Below are positions 1 through 8,354 of a DNA stretch of 21,277 nucleotides, piece by piece. The notes under the pieces were generated by a model. The model made no database searches, was not told the origin of the DNA, and worked only from the letters and a program-made list of their open reading frames with translations. The stretch spans positions 1 through 21,277 of IMG/VR virus record IMGVR_UViG_3300032326_001349; one strand, written 5' to 3'. Within the stretch, counting starts at the first letter, position 1. Each line of letters opens with the position of its first letter. Source of the DNA: a virus. The translations under genes were made by a program, and so were the position numbers.

Positions 1-2733
1 CCTGTTGATAAACCAAGATATTCACAACCACAAGCCTTAATTGATACTGACTTTGAATATGGTACTCAAATTTCCAAATGGGAAAATTTAATTATGACAA
101 ATAATAGACCATTTGCATTTGCTGTACCAACACAAATTCCAGCTGTTAGTGGTATGACAATGAACCAAAACTCAAGAACAGTAACTGTTACTTTGAGTTC
201 AGGTAGTGCTCCAACAGTTGGTACTCCTATTACAGTTCAAGACACTTATTTAGGTATAGCTAATGGTAACTATTTAATTGAAACAGGTGGTGGTACTAGT
301 ACATTTACCTATACAGCTGAAGGTACAAATACAACAACTATTACTTCAATTTTTGATTCTAATAAAACAAACATATATAGAGGACAACTTTATACAAGTG
401 CCTCTATTGGTACTTCAGTTGCAGCAAATGGTTTAAGCTATACAGGATCTTTAGTTAATGTTGTAACAACAGTTCCACACGGTCTTTCATTAGGAAATGA
501 AATTGCAATAAGTGGTTCTACAGGTGCTACTACAAACTCTCCTACAGGTTCGTTTATTGTTGCAAATATTAAAAGTCCAACAACATTTGGATATTATGTA
601 CCAACAGGATCTGTTCCAACAGGTAACTTAACAGGTACTTCTACTACTTATATTTTTGCAAGACCACAAGGTCAATTTTTACATAGACCATTTGATGGTG
701 GTGTTCAGTTTTCAAGTAATGGTAGTTCAAATTTTGTACATGCTGTTCGCCAAACAAGAAGATATTTCCGTTACCAATCAGGTAAAGGTATTCAAATAAG
801 TTCTGGTACTATTTTAAAACCAAACTTCCAATTAGATTCACTAACATCATCAGGTACAACAGTAACTGTTCAAACAAAAGAACAACACAACGTATTCCCA
901 GGAGATATTATTACAGTTTCAGGTGCTAATGAGTCTGCTTACAATGGAACTTTTACAGTATTGCTAGTAACAGGGTTTAATACATTTACTTACACAGCAT
1001 TATCTACACCTTCAGCAGCAACAGCTTCAGGCACATATTATGTATCTGTTGTTGGTTGGTATGGTGCTGCAAACAGATTAGGTGTATTTGATCACCAAAA
1101 TGGATTGTTTTTTGAATTTGATGGTCAACAATTATATGCTGTTAGAAGAACATCTACATTCCAACTTTCAGGTAAAGTAACTGCTACAGCAGGTTCAAAT
1201 ACTATTACCCAAACAAATGCTTCTTTCCCTACAATATTCTCTAAACAATTATCACCAGGTGATTATATTGTACTTCGTGGTGTTTCTTATAGAGTAATAG
1301 ATATAGCTAGTGATACAAGCATGACAATTTCTCCTTCATATAGAGGAACTACTACACAATTTGCTATTGTATCAAAAACACAAGATTTTAAATATCCACA
1401 ATCATCCTGGAATATTGATAAAATGGATGGTACAGGCCCTTCAGGCTACACTTTAGATTTATCTAAAATGCAAATGTTCTATATTGACTATAGTTGGTAT
1501 GGTGCTGGATTTATTCGTTGGGGATTAAGAGGTACTGGTGGTAATGTTACTTATTGTCATAAGGTTATAAACAACAACGTTAACACAGAAGCATATATGA
1601 GATCAGGTAACTTACCTGCTCGTTATGAAACTTTAACACAACCTCCTTACACAACAACTACAGCAACATTTAATATTGGTGATACAACATTAAACGTTTC
1701 AAGTTCAGCTGGTTTCCCTCTTTCAGGTACTTTGTGTATCAGAAACGCTTCAACATATGAATATGTAAACTACGAAGGTACAGGTTCAACTACCTTTAAT
1801 ATTAGAAGAAGAGCTCAATCTGGTTCTTTAGCCATAGCATTAACAATGAATGCTGGTTCTAATATAGGTGTTGTTGCATCAACAGCATCATTACAACCAG
1901 GAATGAGAGTTTTAGGACCTTCATTCCCAGATGGTACTTACATTACAGCTTTATCTTCATCAGCAGTAATTCTTACACAAGCATCTACAGGTTCAAATCC
2001 AGTAGTACAAATAGCGCCTATGGGTGTTGGTACAGCATCATTATTTACTTATTCAGCAACTGCTCCAACAGCAGTTGAATTAGCATTCCCAACATTTGCA
2101 CCTTCAATATCACACTGGGGTACTTCAATTATCATGGATGGTAGATATGATGATGATAAATCATTATTATTTACTTACGGACAAACAACAGCAACAACAA
2201 TTGCTGTTGGTCAAACTAGAGCCTTATTCTCAATCAGAATTGCTCCTTCAGTTGATAATGGTTTACCTGCAGCTTTTGGTGCTCGTGAATTAACAAACAG
2301 AATGCAGTTGATATTAAGACAATTGGGTATTGCAACAAACCAACCAATTAGTGGTAGTGCGGTTAACTTACTTATCAGAGCAAACTTAAATGGTCAACCA
2401 AGTGGATCAGTAGCAACTGCTTGGACAAACGCAGTAGGTAACTCTCCGTCAGTTGTTAACTCATCACTTGCTCAAATTGCTGACTATTCTGGTCAAAACG
2501 TTCAAGTAATTGGAGGTGAAACTACAGCAGGATTCTTCGTAGATGGTACAGGTACAACAGACCTTGCACTAGTAAGAGACTTAGGTAACTCAATCTTAGG
2601 AGGTGGAGGTTTAACATCAAATGCAGGTATTTATCCTGATGGCCCTGACGTATTAACTTTCATCGCTCAGAATGTGGGTGTACAAACAGTAAACGTATTC
2701 GGTCGTTTGTCATGGACGGAAGCTCAAGCATAA
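1..2733 (+). CDS. Large virion structural protein, 5'-partial
   Basis: The reading frame is open from the first base, so the gene enters from outside the window and the ATG at 94 is probably internal. The first visible residues include DTDFEYGTQISKWE. From memory this resembles an FEYG-x-Q-x-x-KWE motif in large structural proteins of marine T4-like phages. Downstream are three similar beta-rich units of about 50-60 residues (roughly 157-340, 450-610 and 841-1040), each with a 'G(D/N)xIxVSG...NGTFxV...TTFxYT' pattern. At about 1675-1830 lies a 'GDTTLNVSSSAGFP..GTLCI...EYVNYEG' unit, common in phage tail and baseplate proteins. Composition is rich in Thr, Ser and Gly, with no signal peptide or membrane segment visible. 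The role is inferred as a surface or baseplate-associated protein, since fiber and LamG genes follow 9 bases later. The exact T4 equivalent cannot be named. Confidence 0.85.
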   Translation, partial: PVDKPRYSQPQALIDTDFEYGTQISKWENLIMTNNRPFAFAVPTQIPAVSGMTMNQNSRTVTVTLSSGSAPTVGTPITVQDTYLGIANGNYLIETGGGTSTFTYTAEGTNTTTITSIFDSNKTNIYRGQLYTSASIGTSVAANGLSYTGSLVNVVTTVPHGLSLGNEIAISGSTGATTNSPTGSFIVANIKSPTTFGYYVPTGSVPTGNLTGTSTTYIFARPQGQFLHRPFDGGVQFSSNGSSNFVHAVRQTRRYFRYQSGKGIQISSGTILKPNFQLDSLTSSGTTVTVQTKEQHNVFPGDIITVSGANESAYNGTFTVLLVTGFNTFTYTALSTPSAATASGTYYVSVVGWYGAANRLGVFDHQNGLFFEFDGQQLYAVRRTSTFQLSGKVTATAGSNTITQTNASFPTIFSKQLSPGDYIVLRGVSYRVIDIASDTSMTISPSYRGTTTQFAIVSKTQDFKYPQSSWNIDKMDGTGPSGYTLDLSKMQMFYIDYSWYGAGFIRWGLRGTGGNVTYCHKVINNNVNTEAYMRSGNLPARYETLTQPPYTTTTATFNIGDTTLNVSSSAGFPLSGTLCIRNASTYEYVNYEGTGSTTFNIRRRAQSGSLAIALTMNAGSNIGVVASTASLQPGMRVLGPSFPDGTYITALSSSAVILTQASTGSNPVVQIAPMGVGTASLFTYSATAPTAVELAFPTFAPSISHWGTSIIMDGRYDDDKSLLFTYGQTTATTIAVGQTRALFSIRIAPSVDNGLPAAFGARELTNRMQLILRQLGIATNQPISGSAVNLLIRANLNGQPSGSVATAWTNAVGNSPSVVNSSLAQIADYSGQNVQVIGGETTAGFFVDGTGTTDLALVRDLGNSILGGGGLTSNAGIYPDGPDVLTFIAQNVGVQTVNVFGRLSWTEAQA

Positions 2734-2742
2734 AAAAATACT

Positions 2743-3450
2743 ATGGGAATATCAGGTGGACCAGATATGATTCAAGATGGATTAGTGTTATCACTAGACG
2801 CCAGTGATAGAAATAGCTATCCTGGTAGTGGAAATAAATGGTTTGATGTAAGTGGAAATAATCATACTGGAAGTTTAGTTAATGGGGTTACTTATGATTC
2901 TTATAGAGGAGCAGCAGCATTTAGTTTTAATACAAGTCAACAACGTCATATTACCACTACGTTTACACTTCCACAACAAAGCCTATCCTCATCTTTTTCA
3001 ATCAATGCATGGTTTGCTCCACAGTTTCAAGACGATACTCTAGTTGCAGGATATAGAGGACCATCTTTGATATTTTATAAGATAACACCTAACAAGTTTG
3101 AAATGTATCCTGGTGAAATATTTTTGCCATCTACTTTAGCTACATGGAATAACATGTGTGCTGTTTGGGACGGTGCTACTTTCGGCACTAATACAAATAA
3201 TATGAAATATTATTATAATTCATTAAGCACACCAACATTAACAACTATAACGTCTCCTCCATATCTTAGAGATGGAGACAATCCTACATTTTACTCGGGT
3301 AACATGCCTTTTTATGTAGGTGGTGATCCAACAGGAAATGACTATTTTCAAGGATATATTGCATTAGTTCAAGTATATAATCGTGCTCTATCTTCAACAG
3401 ATGTTTTACAAAATTACAACGCACAAAAATCACGCTTCGGCTTAAAATAA
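2743..3450 (+). CDS. LamG-like (concanavalin-fold) virion protein, copy 1
   Basis: A 235-residue protein with the layout of a Laminin-G/concanavalin A-like lectin domain. It opens with 'DGLVLSLDASDRNSY', then 'W.DVSGNNHTGSL', a central beta-sandwich with 'INAWFAPQ', and a late 'GYIALVQVYNRALSSTDVLQNYN' strand. The last is the usual closing signature of Laminin_G_3 domains. Such domains bind glycans, and in phages they usually sit on virion surfaces for reversible attachment to cell-surface polysaccharide. No signal peptide is present. It starts 9 bases after the structural gene and ends 6 bases before a paralogue, so these genes are probably co-transcribed. The leader is A-rich (taaaaaaatact) with no Shine-Dalgarno. 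The C-terminal 'NAQKSRFGLK' tail is nearly identical in the next gene. The sugar target cannot be read from sequence. Confidence 0.8.
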   Translation: MGISGGPDMIQDGLVLSLDASDRNSYPGSGNKWFDVSGNNHTGSLVNGVTYDSYRGAAAFSFNTSQQRHITTTFTLPQQSLSSSFSINAWFAPQFQDDTLVAGYRGPSLIFYKITPNKFEMYPGEIFLPSTLATWNNMCAVWDGATFGTNTNNMKYYYNSLSTPTLTTITSPPYLRDGDNPTFYSGNMPFYVGGDPTGNDYFQGYIALVQVYNRALSSTDVLQNYNAQKSRFGLK

Positions 3451-3456
3451 AGTTAT

Positions 3457-4167
3457 ATGGCAACACAATACGCATTTGGAAAAATAGTAACAAACGGTTT
3501 AGTATTAGCATTGGACGCTGCTGATAGAAATAGCTATGTAAGTGGTAGTATGGTATGGAATGACTTAAGTGGAAATAGTATATCTGCTTCCTTTAATAAT
3601 CCTGGAACCGCTTCGTTTTCAAACAATGCTATTAATTTTACACCTTCAAGCTCATTCAATTCTACTGGTAGTTTTTACTCTATAACTGATTCAAGAATAT
3701 CATCTCTTACTACAGAACTTACTTTAGAAACCTGGGCAAATCCCTCTACAGTTACTTTCAATCTAACACGCCCTGTAAGTCCTAGAATTGATGAACGTGG
3801 TTCTCCATTAGGATTTAGTTTAGGTAGTAATGCTATAACTTATGAAATGAACACGTCTACAGGTTGGGTTACAGGAAATACTTCCAATTCAAATATATCA
3901 GCAGGTCGATGGGTACATGTAATGCAAACAACTTCAGATGCAGCAAAATCTTTTAAAACTTATGTAAATGGAGTTTTAGTTGCTGATTTAACATTTACAG
4001 GAACTCCAAATAGTGGTGGTGGTTTACTAATAGGTAGAGGATTCTATGGTGGAATTCAAAACTATAGTGGATTTGTACGTGTTGTTAGATATTACAACCG
4101 TGCATTATCTGCAACCGAAATCCTGCAAAACTACAACGCACAAAAATCACGATTCGGTTTAACTTAG
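3457..4167 (+). CDS. LamG-like (concanavalin-fold) virion protein, copy 2
   Basis: A 236-residue paralogue of the preceding gene. It shares the opening 'NGLVLALDAADRNSY', the 'W.DLSGN' motif, a central 'ELTLETWANP' strand and 'GRWVHVMQTTSDAAKSFKTYVNG' (typical of LamG sandwich edges), and it closes with 'VVRYYNRALSATEILQNYNAQ'. The middle differs strongly from copy 1, while the last about 13 codons are nearly the same at the DNA level (about 3411-3448 against 4126-4164). This is the pattern of an old tandem duplication with a conserved C-terminal tail. The probable role is a glycan-binding decoration or adhesion subunit. A candidate regulatory gap follows immediately, so this gene may end a transcription unit. 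Confidence 0.8.
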   Translation: MATQYAFGKIVTNGLVLALDAADRNSYVSGSMVWNDLSGNSISASFNNPGTASFSNNAINFTPSSSFNSTGSFYSITDSRISSLTTELTLETWANPSTVTFNLTRPVSPRIDERGSPLGFSLGSNAITYEMNTSTGWVTGNTSNSNISAGRWVHVMQTTSDAAKSFKTYVNGVLVADLTFTGTPNSGGGLLIGRGFYGGIQNYSGFVRVVRYYNRALSATEILQNYNAQKSRFGLT

Positions 4168-4170
4168 CGA

Positions 4171-4180
4171 TATTTATATA
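4171..4180 (+). promoter_or_regulatory. Recurrent intergenic TATTTATATA motif (copy 1)
   Basis: TATTTATATA sits 3 bases after the stop of the second LamG gene and 41 bases before the large fiber gene. It overlaps a 12-base perfect palindrome, TTTATATATAAA. The same ten bases occur in the gaps at 12330, 16576 and 18061, with shorter TATTTATTA forms at 19337 and 21133. Its placement suggests a promoter or other regulatory site; function is inferred only from recurrence. Confidence 0.45.
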
Positions 4181-4189
4181 TAAACCCGC

Positions 4190-4213
4190 ATCTCAGGGAC
4201 AGTGAACTGAGGT
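4190..4213 (+). promoter_or_regulatory. Leader hairpin masking a Shine-Dalgarno-like GAGG
   Basis: ATCTCAG (4190-4196) can pair with CTGAGGT (4207-4213), giving seven pairs with one G-T wobble around a 10-base loop. The 3' arm contains GAGG (4209-4212), 9 bases before the ATG at 4222. It is the clearest Shine-Dalgarno-like leader in the window. If the RNA folds as drawn, the ribosome site would be hidden. The fold is weak to moderate and not proven. Confidence 0.35.
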
Positions 4214-4221
4214 ACTAACAC

Positions 4222-7200
4222 ATGCCTAATGAATTCGTAGCGCGCAATGGTATCATTGCTCTTAGTAACACCACTATAAGTGGTTCTTTATCTGTAACCA
4301 ATAACATAAGTGGTTCTATATTTACAGGCTCATTCGTTGGCAACTTAATTGGTACCTCATCTCAGGCTCTCACTGCATCTTTCATACAAGCATCAGGCGT
4401 TATTGGATTAAATTTATCACAAATTGCTACAGGTTCCGTTACAGCATCTGTAAGTGATGGTAGTGGTTCATTTGCTATAACTTCAGGATCTTCAACATTA
4501 TTATTTGTAAGTAGAAGTGGAAATGTTGGTATAGGTACTACAACCCCTAATAACTTAACTGATATAGTAGGTTCTACTACTGGAGATGGAGGCTCATTTA
4601 ATGGTACAGGAGCAATATTAAGAGTTAAACAAAACACATCTTGGTCTGCAAGTCAACCTTGGGCTTTATACGTTGAAGGATATTCATACTTAAATGGTTT
4701 TAGAATTAATGCTAGCGATGGTATTAGAGCATTATTAAAAACATCAGCAGGAGGTCAATTAGGCTTTGCTACTACTGGTAATGATCCTATTACCTTCACT
4801 CAATTAGACGCTACCGAAAGAATGCGTATTGCCGCCGGTGGTAATGTTGGTATTGGTATTACATCCCCAACAGCTTTACTTCATGTTTCAGGAACTTCAG
4901 GTACTTTATTACAAACAACAAGTGGTTCTACTACAGGTTTATTTGTAAGCTCTAGTGGATTTGTAGGTGTTGGAAATACAAATCCAACCCATATGCTTGA
5001 TATTACTACTAATAAAACAGGTAATGGTGCAGGAAGTACAATTAGAATAAATAGACTAGATAATAGTTCATATGAAAATGCTATTAACTGGGCTACTGGT
5101 GGAACTAATAAATGGTTTTTAGGATCAGATAATGATTCAACTGATAATTTTTATCTATACAATTGGGCAAGAAGTGCTTTTGAAATTACAGTATTATCAA
5201 CATCAGGCAATGTTGGTATAGGAAAAACAGCACCAAACACTCGTTTAGATGTTAATGGTAATACCTTAATATCAGGTAGTCTTACAGTAACAGGTAGTAT
5301 TATAGCTCAAACACTTATAGTACAAACAGTATCTTCATCTATAATTTATAGCTCAGGATCAAATATATTTGGAAACAAAGCTACAGACACTCAACAGTTT
5401 ACAGGATCTGTTTTAGTATCAGGTTCAATTACAGTATCAGGAAGTGTTACAAATAACCTTACTGCATCATATGCCTTAAATGCTGATGCTTTAGATGGTA
5501 TAAACAGTACCCAATTAGCAACTACAGGCTCAAACATATTTAGAGGAAACCAATCAATAACTGGTTCCTTAATCGTATCATCTTCTACATTCGCTACCGC
5601 TATTATAGGTAGTGGTTCAGGTGTATTTACAGTAGATGGTACTTCAGGTCGTCTATTCTCAGTTGATGATTCGCTTTCAGGATCATTATTCTCAGTGAAT
5701 ACAGCCGCTGGTTTACCAGTGATAGAAGCATTCTCTGACAATACAGTTCGTATTGGTCAGTTTGGTAGAAGAGCATTATTTGTTTCTCAATCCGCTATTG
5801 GAATAGGTAAGGAAACAGGTATAAATGGTGTTTTAGATATTAGTGGTAGTGTAGTAATTACTGGTAGCCTTTCAGTATCAGGAAGCATAGTAAATAATCT
5901 AACATCATCATTTGCTATATCAGCATCTTATGCTAGTAACTTTGATGCTGGATATGCAAAAACATTCTCACAATTAACACCAGCTGTTACTTGGTCAATT
6001 ATACATGATTTAAACTCATTAGTACCACTTATACAAGTGTATGATTTGAATTATAGTCAGATAATACCAGCATCAATTGTAAACACATCAAGAAGTGGTT
6101 CATCAATAACATTTGCAACTTCACAAGCAGGATATGCAGTTATATCAACGGGCGGTATAACCGTTACCGGATCAAACGCAATACTGTCGCAAACAACGCC
6201 GTCTGCTACTTGGTCGTTCGCTCATAACCTAAACACTCAATTCCCAGTTTTCACCGTTTTTGATTCAAGTAACAACGTTATAATGCCGTTACAAATTAAC
6301 GCAACTAACGCTAACTCTGCATCAATTTACTTCAGTTCACCTCAAATAGGTACTGCAGTAGCAGCAAACGGTGGTGTGGGTGCTGCTGCATCAAACAATG
6401 CTACAGCATCGTTTACAAACTCATCAACTTGGACATTCAACCATAATTTGAATAGACAGAATATAATAGTACAAACGTACGATTCTAGCTATAATCAAAT
6501 TATACCTCAAAATATTCAGTTAACAAGCATTAATACTGCTGTTATAACATTCCCTTCAAACACAAGTGGATATGCAATCGCCTCTATTGGTGGTGTTACA
6601 GGACAAGCTGTATCAGCATCTTATGCTTTTACTTCGTCTTATGTTTTACCTTTAGTACAAGATATATCAATTACGGGTTCATTAAGAATGAGTGGTAGTG
6701 CAACTTTTGGATTAGCATCTGCTGTAACAATAGATACTGATGGTACTTTTGGCCAAGATTATGGTACTATTGGATTTGGAGGAAGATCAAATGGATTCAA
6801 CAGAATATACGGCCGTTCAAACACAAGTGACGGTTTATATTTAGGTGCTGCAACAGGAAGAGGAATATTTTTAAGACCTAATGGAGCAAATATAAGTTAT
6901 TTAATTGTATCTTCTTCTGGAGCTGTAGGTATAGGACCTAATCTTTTAACACCACAAGCCTCACTTCACGTTTCAGGCACTACAGGTGGTGTATTTGAAG
7001 TTGATGGTGCTGCATCAGTAAATGCATTATATGTTAGTGCTAGTGGTGATGTTGGTATAGGAAAAATAGCACCAAACGCTCGTTTAGACGTTTCAGGTTC
7101 AGTATTAATATCAGGTAGCATTACAACAACAGGTACTATAACTGCACAAACGTTAGTTGTACAAACAGTAACATCTAGTGTTAGTTTTATAACTGGTTCT

Positions 7201-8349
7201 ACTAAATTCGGATCGTTAGCTTCTAATACGCATCAGTTTACTGGTTCAGTTTTAGTATCAGGTAGTCTTACATCAACTGGTACTGGATTGAATTCAAGTT
7301 TGAGAATTACTAACACAACTGCTACAACGGGTGTTGATTGGCATCTATATAGTTTAAATAATGGAAATTTTGGACTATATAATAATACTGGAGGTGCTTA
7401 TGCTTTGCAAATAAGTAGCAGTGGTAATGTTGGTATTGGTACAGCAACCCCTACAAGACCTCTTTTTGTAAATGGTAGTGCCTTTTTTGATAATAATGGA
7501 GATGGCTCTACTACAAACCCATCAATAGCTATTGGTTCAACAAATGTAGGTTTTTCTTATATTGCTGGTGGTGCTTTATCATTATTAACAGGTGCTACTG
7601 AAAGAATGCGTATTGTACCTTCAGGACATCTTCACATTAAAAACCGTGTTGCTTTTGATAGTCCTGTAGAGTTTATGTTTAACTCTAACTATGATAATAA
7701 TACTGACCTTGTTACTGCTGCTGGATATATTGCTAGAATTGAATTTTTGAATACAGATGGTATAATAAGATTCCAAACAGGAACTTCCGCAGCCTCTGTT
7801 TCTTCAGGTTCAGTTCCTGCATTTTCAGATAGACTAACTATTACTCCTGCTGGAAAAATATTAATTGGTACATCTACAAATGTAGGCCAACAACTTAGAA
7901 TATACCAGGCAACTACTAGTGAATGGAATATTAAACTTGTACAACCAAATGGTTCTAATCAACTGTTTCAAGAATTTTTAACTACAACAGATAGTGATGC
8001 TACCGCTACAGCAAGAGGCTCTATTACATATAATGGAACAAATGTGTTGTATACTGGAACCTCTGATTATAGATTAAAAGAAGATTTAAAAGAATATAAT
8101 GGCTTATCTATTATTAGTCAATTAAAAACATATGATTTTAAATGGAAAGAAGCTGGTACAAGAGATTATGGTATGATGGCTCATGAATTACAAGAGATAT
8201 TACCAAATGTTGTAACAGGAGAAAAAGATGCTTTAAATGAAGATAATAGTATAAAACCTCAGGGTGTAGATTATTCTAAATTAGTACCAATACTGATTAA
8301 AAGTATCCAAGAATTAACAGCACGCATAGAACAACTAGAAAATAAATAA
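4222..8349 (+). CDS. Large tail fiber protein with S74 self-cleaving chaperone
   Basis: A 1375-residue fiber and the longest gene here. The shaft is made of GSxxxSGS repeats and several 'SGNVGIGxxxP' units, usual in trimeric beta-helical phage fibers. 'ATERMRIAAGGNVGIG' occurs near residue 200 and recurs later. Residues about 580-795 hold three tandem 'TW(S/T)..H(N/D)LN...IxVYDxxxxxIxP' domains. The 45-residue 'AQTL(I/V)VQT' stalk module occurs twice (5293-5427 and 7132-7266). The C-terminal about 95 residues are a Peptidase S74 intramolecular chaperone. The site is S1281-D1282-Y-R-L-K1286: in this family the Ser and the Lys five residues on catalyse cleavage before the Asp, after trimer folding. 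'YGMMAHELQEILP' and a coiled coil ending 'IEQLENK' complete the domain. The role is host recognition. Receptor specificity is unknown. Confidence 0.88.
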   Translation: MPNEFVARNGIIALSNTTISGSLSVTNNISGSIFTGSFVGNLIGTSSQALTASFIQASGVIGLNLSQIATGSVTASVSDGSGSFAITSGSSTLLFVSRSGNVGIGTTTPNNLTDIVGSTTGDGGSFNGTGAILRVKQNTSWSASQPWALYVEGYSYLNGFRINASDGIRALLKTSAGGQLGFATTGNDPITFTQLDATERMRIAAGGNVGIGITSPTALLHVSGTSGTLLQTTSGSTTGLFVSSSGFVGVGNTNPTHMLDITTNKTGNGAGSTIRINRLDNSSYENAINWATGGTNKWFLGSDNDSTDNFYLYNWARSAFEITVLSTSGNVGIGKTAPNTRLDVNGNTLISGSLTVTGSIIAQTLIVQTVSSSIIYSSGSNIFGNKATDTQQFTGSVLVSGSITVSGSVTNNLTASYALNADALDGINSTQLATTGSNIFRGNQSITGSLIVSSSTFATAIIGSGSGVFTVDGTSGRLFSVDDSLSGSLFSVNTAAGLPVIEAFSDNTVRIGQFGRRALFVSQSAIGIGKETGINGVLDISGSVVITGSLSVSGSIVNNLTSSFAISASYASNFDAGYAKTFSQLTPAVTWSIIHDLNSLVPLIQVYDLNYSQIIPASIVNTSRSGSSITFATSQAGYAVISTGGITVTGSNAILSQTTPSATWSFAHNLNTQFPVFTVFDSSNNVIMPLQINATNANSASIYFSSPQIGTAVAANGGVGAAASNNATASFTNSSTWTFNHNLNRQNIIVQTYDSSYNQIIPQNIQLTSINTAVITFPSNTSGYAIASIGGVTGQAVSASYAFTSSYVLPLVQDISITGSLRMSGSATFGLASAVTIDTDGTFGQDYGTIGFGGRSNGFNRIYGRSNTSDGLYLGAATGRGIFLRPNGANISYLIVSSSGAVGIGPNLLTPQASLHVSGTTGGVFEVDGAASVNALYVSASGDVGIGKIAPNARLDVSGSVLISGSITTTGTITAQTLVVQTVTSSVSFITGSTKFGSLASNTHQFTGSVLVSGSLTSTGTGLNSSLRITNTTATTGVDWHLYSLNNGNFGLYNNTGGAYALQISSSGNVGIGTATPTRPLFVNGSAFFDNNGDGSTTNPSIAIGSTNVGFSYIAGGALSLLTGATERMRIVPSGHLHIKNRVAFDSPVEFMFNSNYDNNTDLVTAAGYIARIEFLNTDGIIRFQTGTSAASVSSGSVPAFSDRLTITPAGKILIGTSTNVGQQLRIYQATTSEWNIKLVQPNGSNQLFQEFLTTTDSDATATARGSITYNGTNVLYTGTSDYRLKEDLKEYNGLSIISQLKTYDFKWKEAGTRDYGMMAHELQEILPNVVTGEKDALNEDNSIKPQGVDYSKLVPILIKSIQELTARIEQLENK
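5965..6600 (+). repeat. Three tandem HNLN-type domains inside the large fiber gene
   Basis: Three copies of a roughly 65-70 residue domain follow each other, starting near 5965, 6172 and 6394. Each has a Trp followed by a His-(Asp/Asn)-Leu-Asn step, then 'V(Y/F)D(S/L)xxxxIxP', a 'SxxIxF' strand and a closing 'G-Y/T-A-x-x-x-x-GG(I/V)'. Protein identity between copies is only partial, so the repeat is old. The middle copy uses more C/G-ending codons (for example acg, ggc, ccg, tcg) than its surroundings, consistent with import from elsewhere. Confidence 0.7.
7132..7266 (+). repeat. Exchangeable 45-codon fiber stalk module (best of six copies)
   Basis: This block encodes 'GTITAQTLVVQTVTSSV', 'TGSTKFGS' and 'NTHQFTGSVLVSGS'. 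In-frame copies of the same length lie at 5293-5427, 8643-8777, 10415-10549 and 12829-12963, with a shorter relative at 14831-14950. The copies at 7132, 8643 and 10415 are close even at the DNA level, which suggests recent exchange or conversion. Each copy precedes gene-specific sequence, so it may be the crossover point for swapping fiber segments. Confidence 0.8.
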
Positions 8350-8354
8350 TTAAA

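Noticed and set aside
94-96. ATG at 94 as the start of the first gene
   Set aside because: The frame is open to base 1 and the preceding residues carry a conserved structural-protein motif, so the gene begins upstream.
2096-2293. Overlapping + strand open frame of 65 codons inside the structural gene
   Set aside because: Out-of-frame shadow with Leu/Gln-rich low-complexity translation and no leader.
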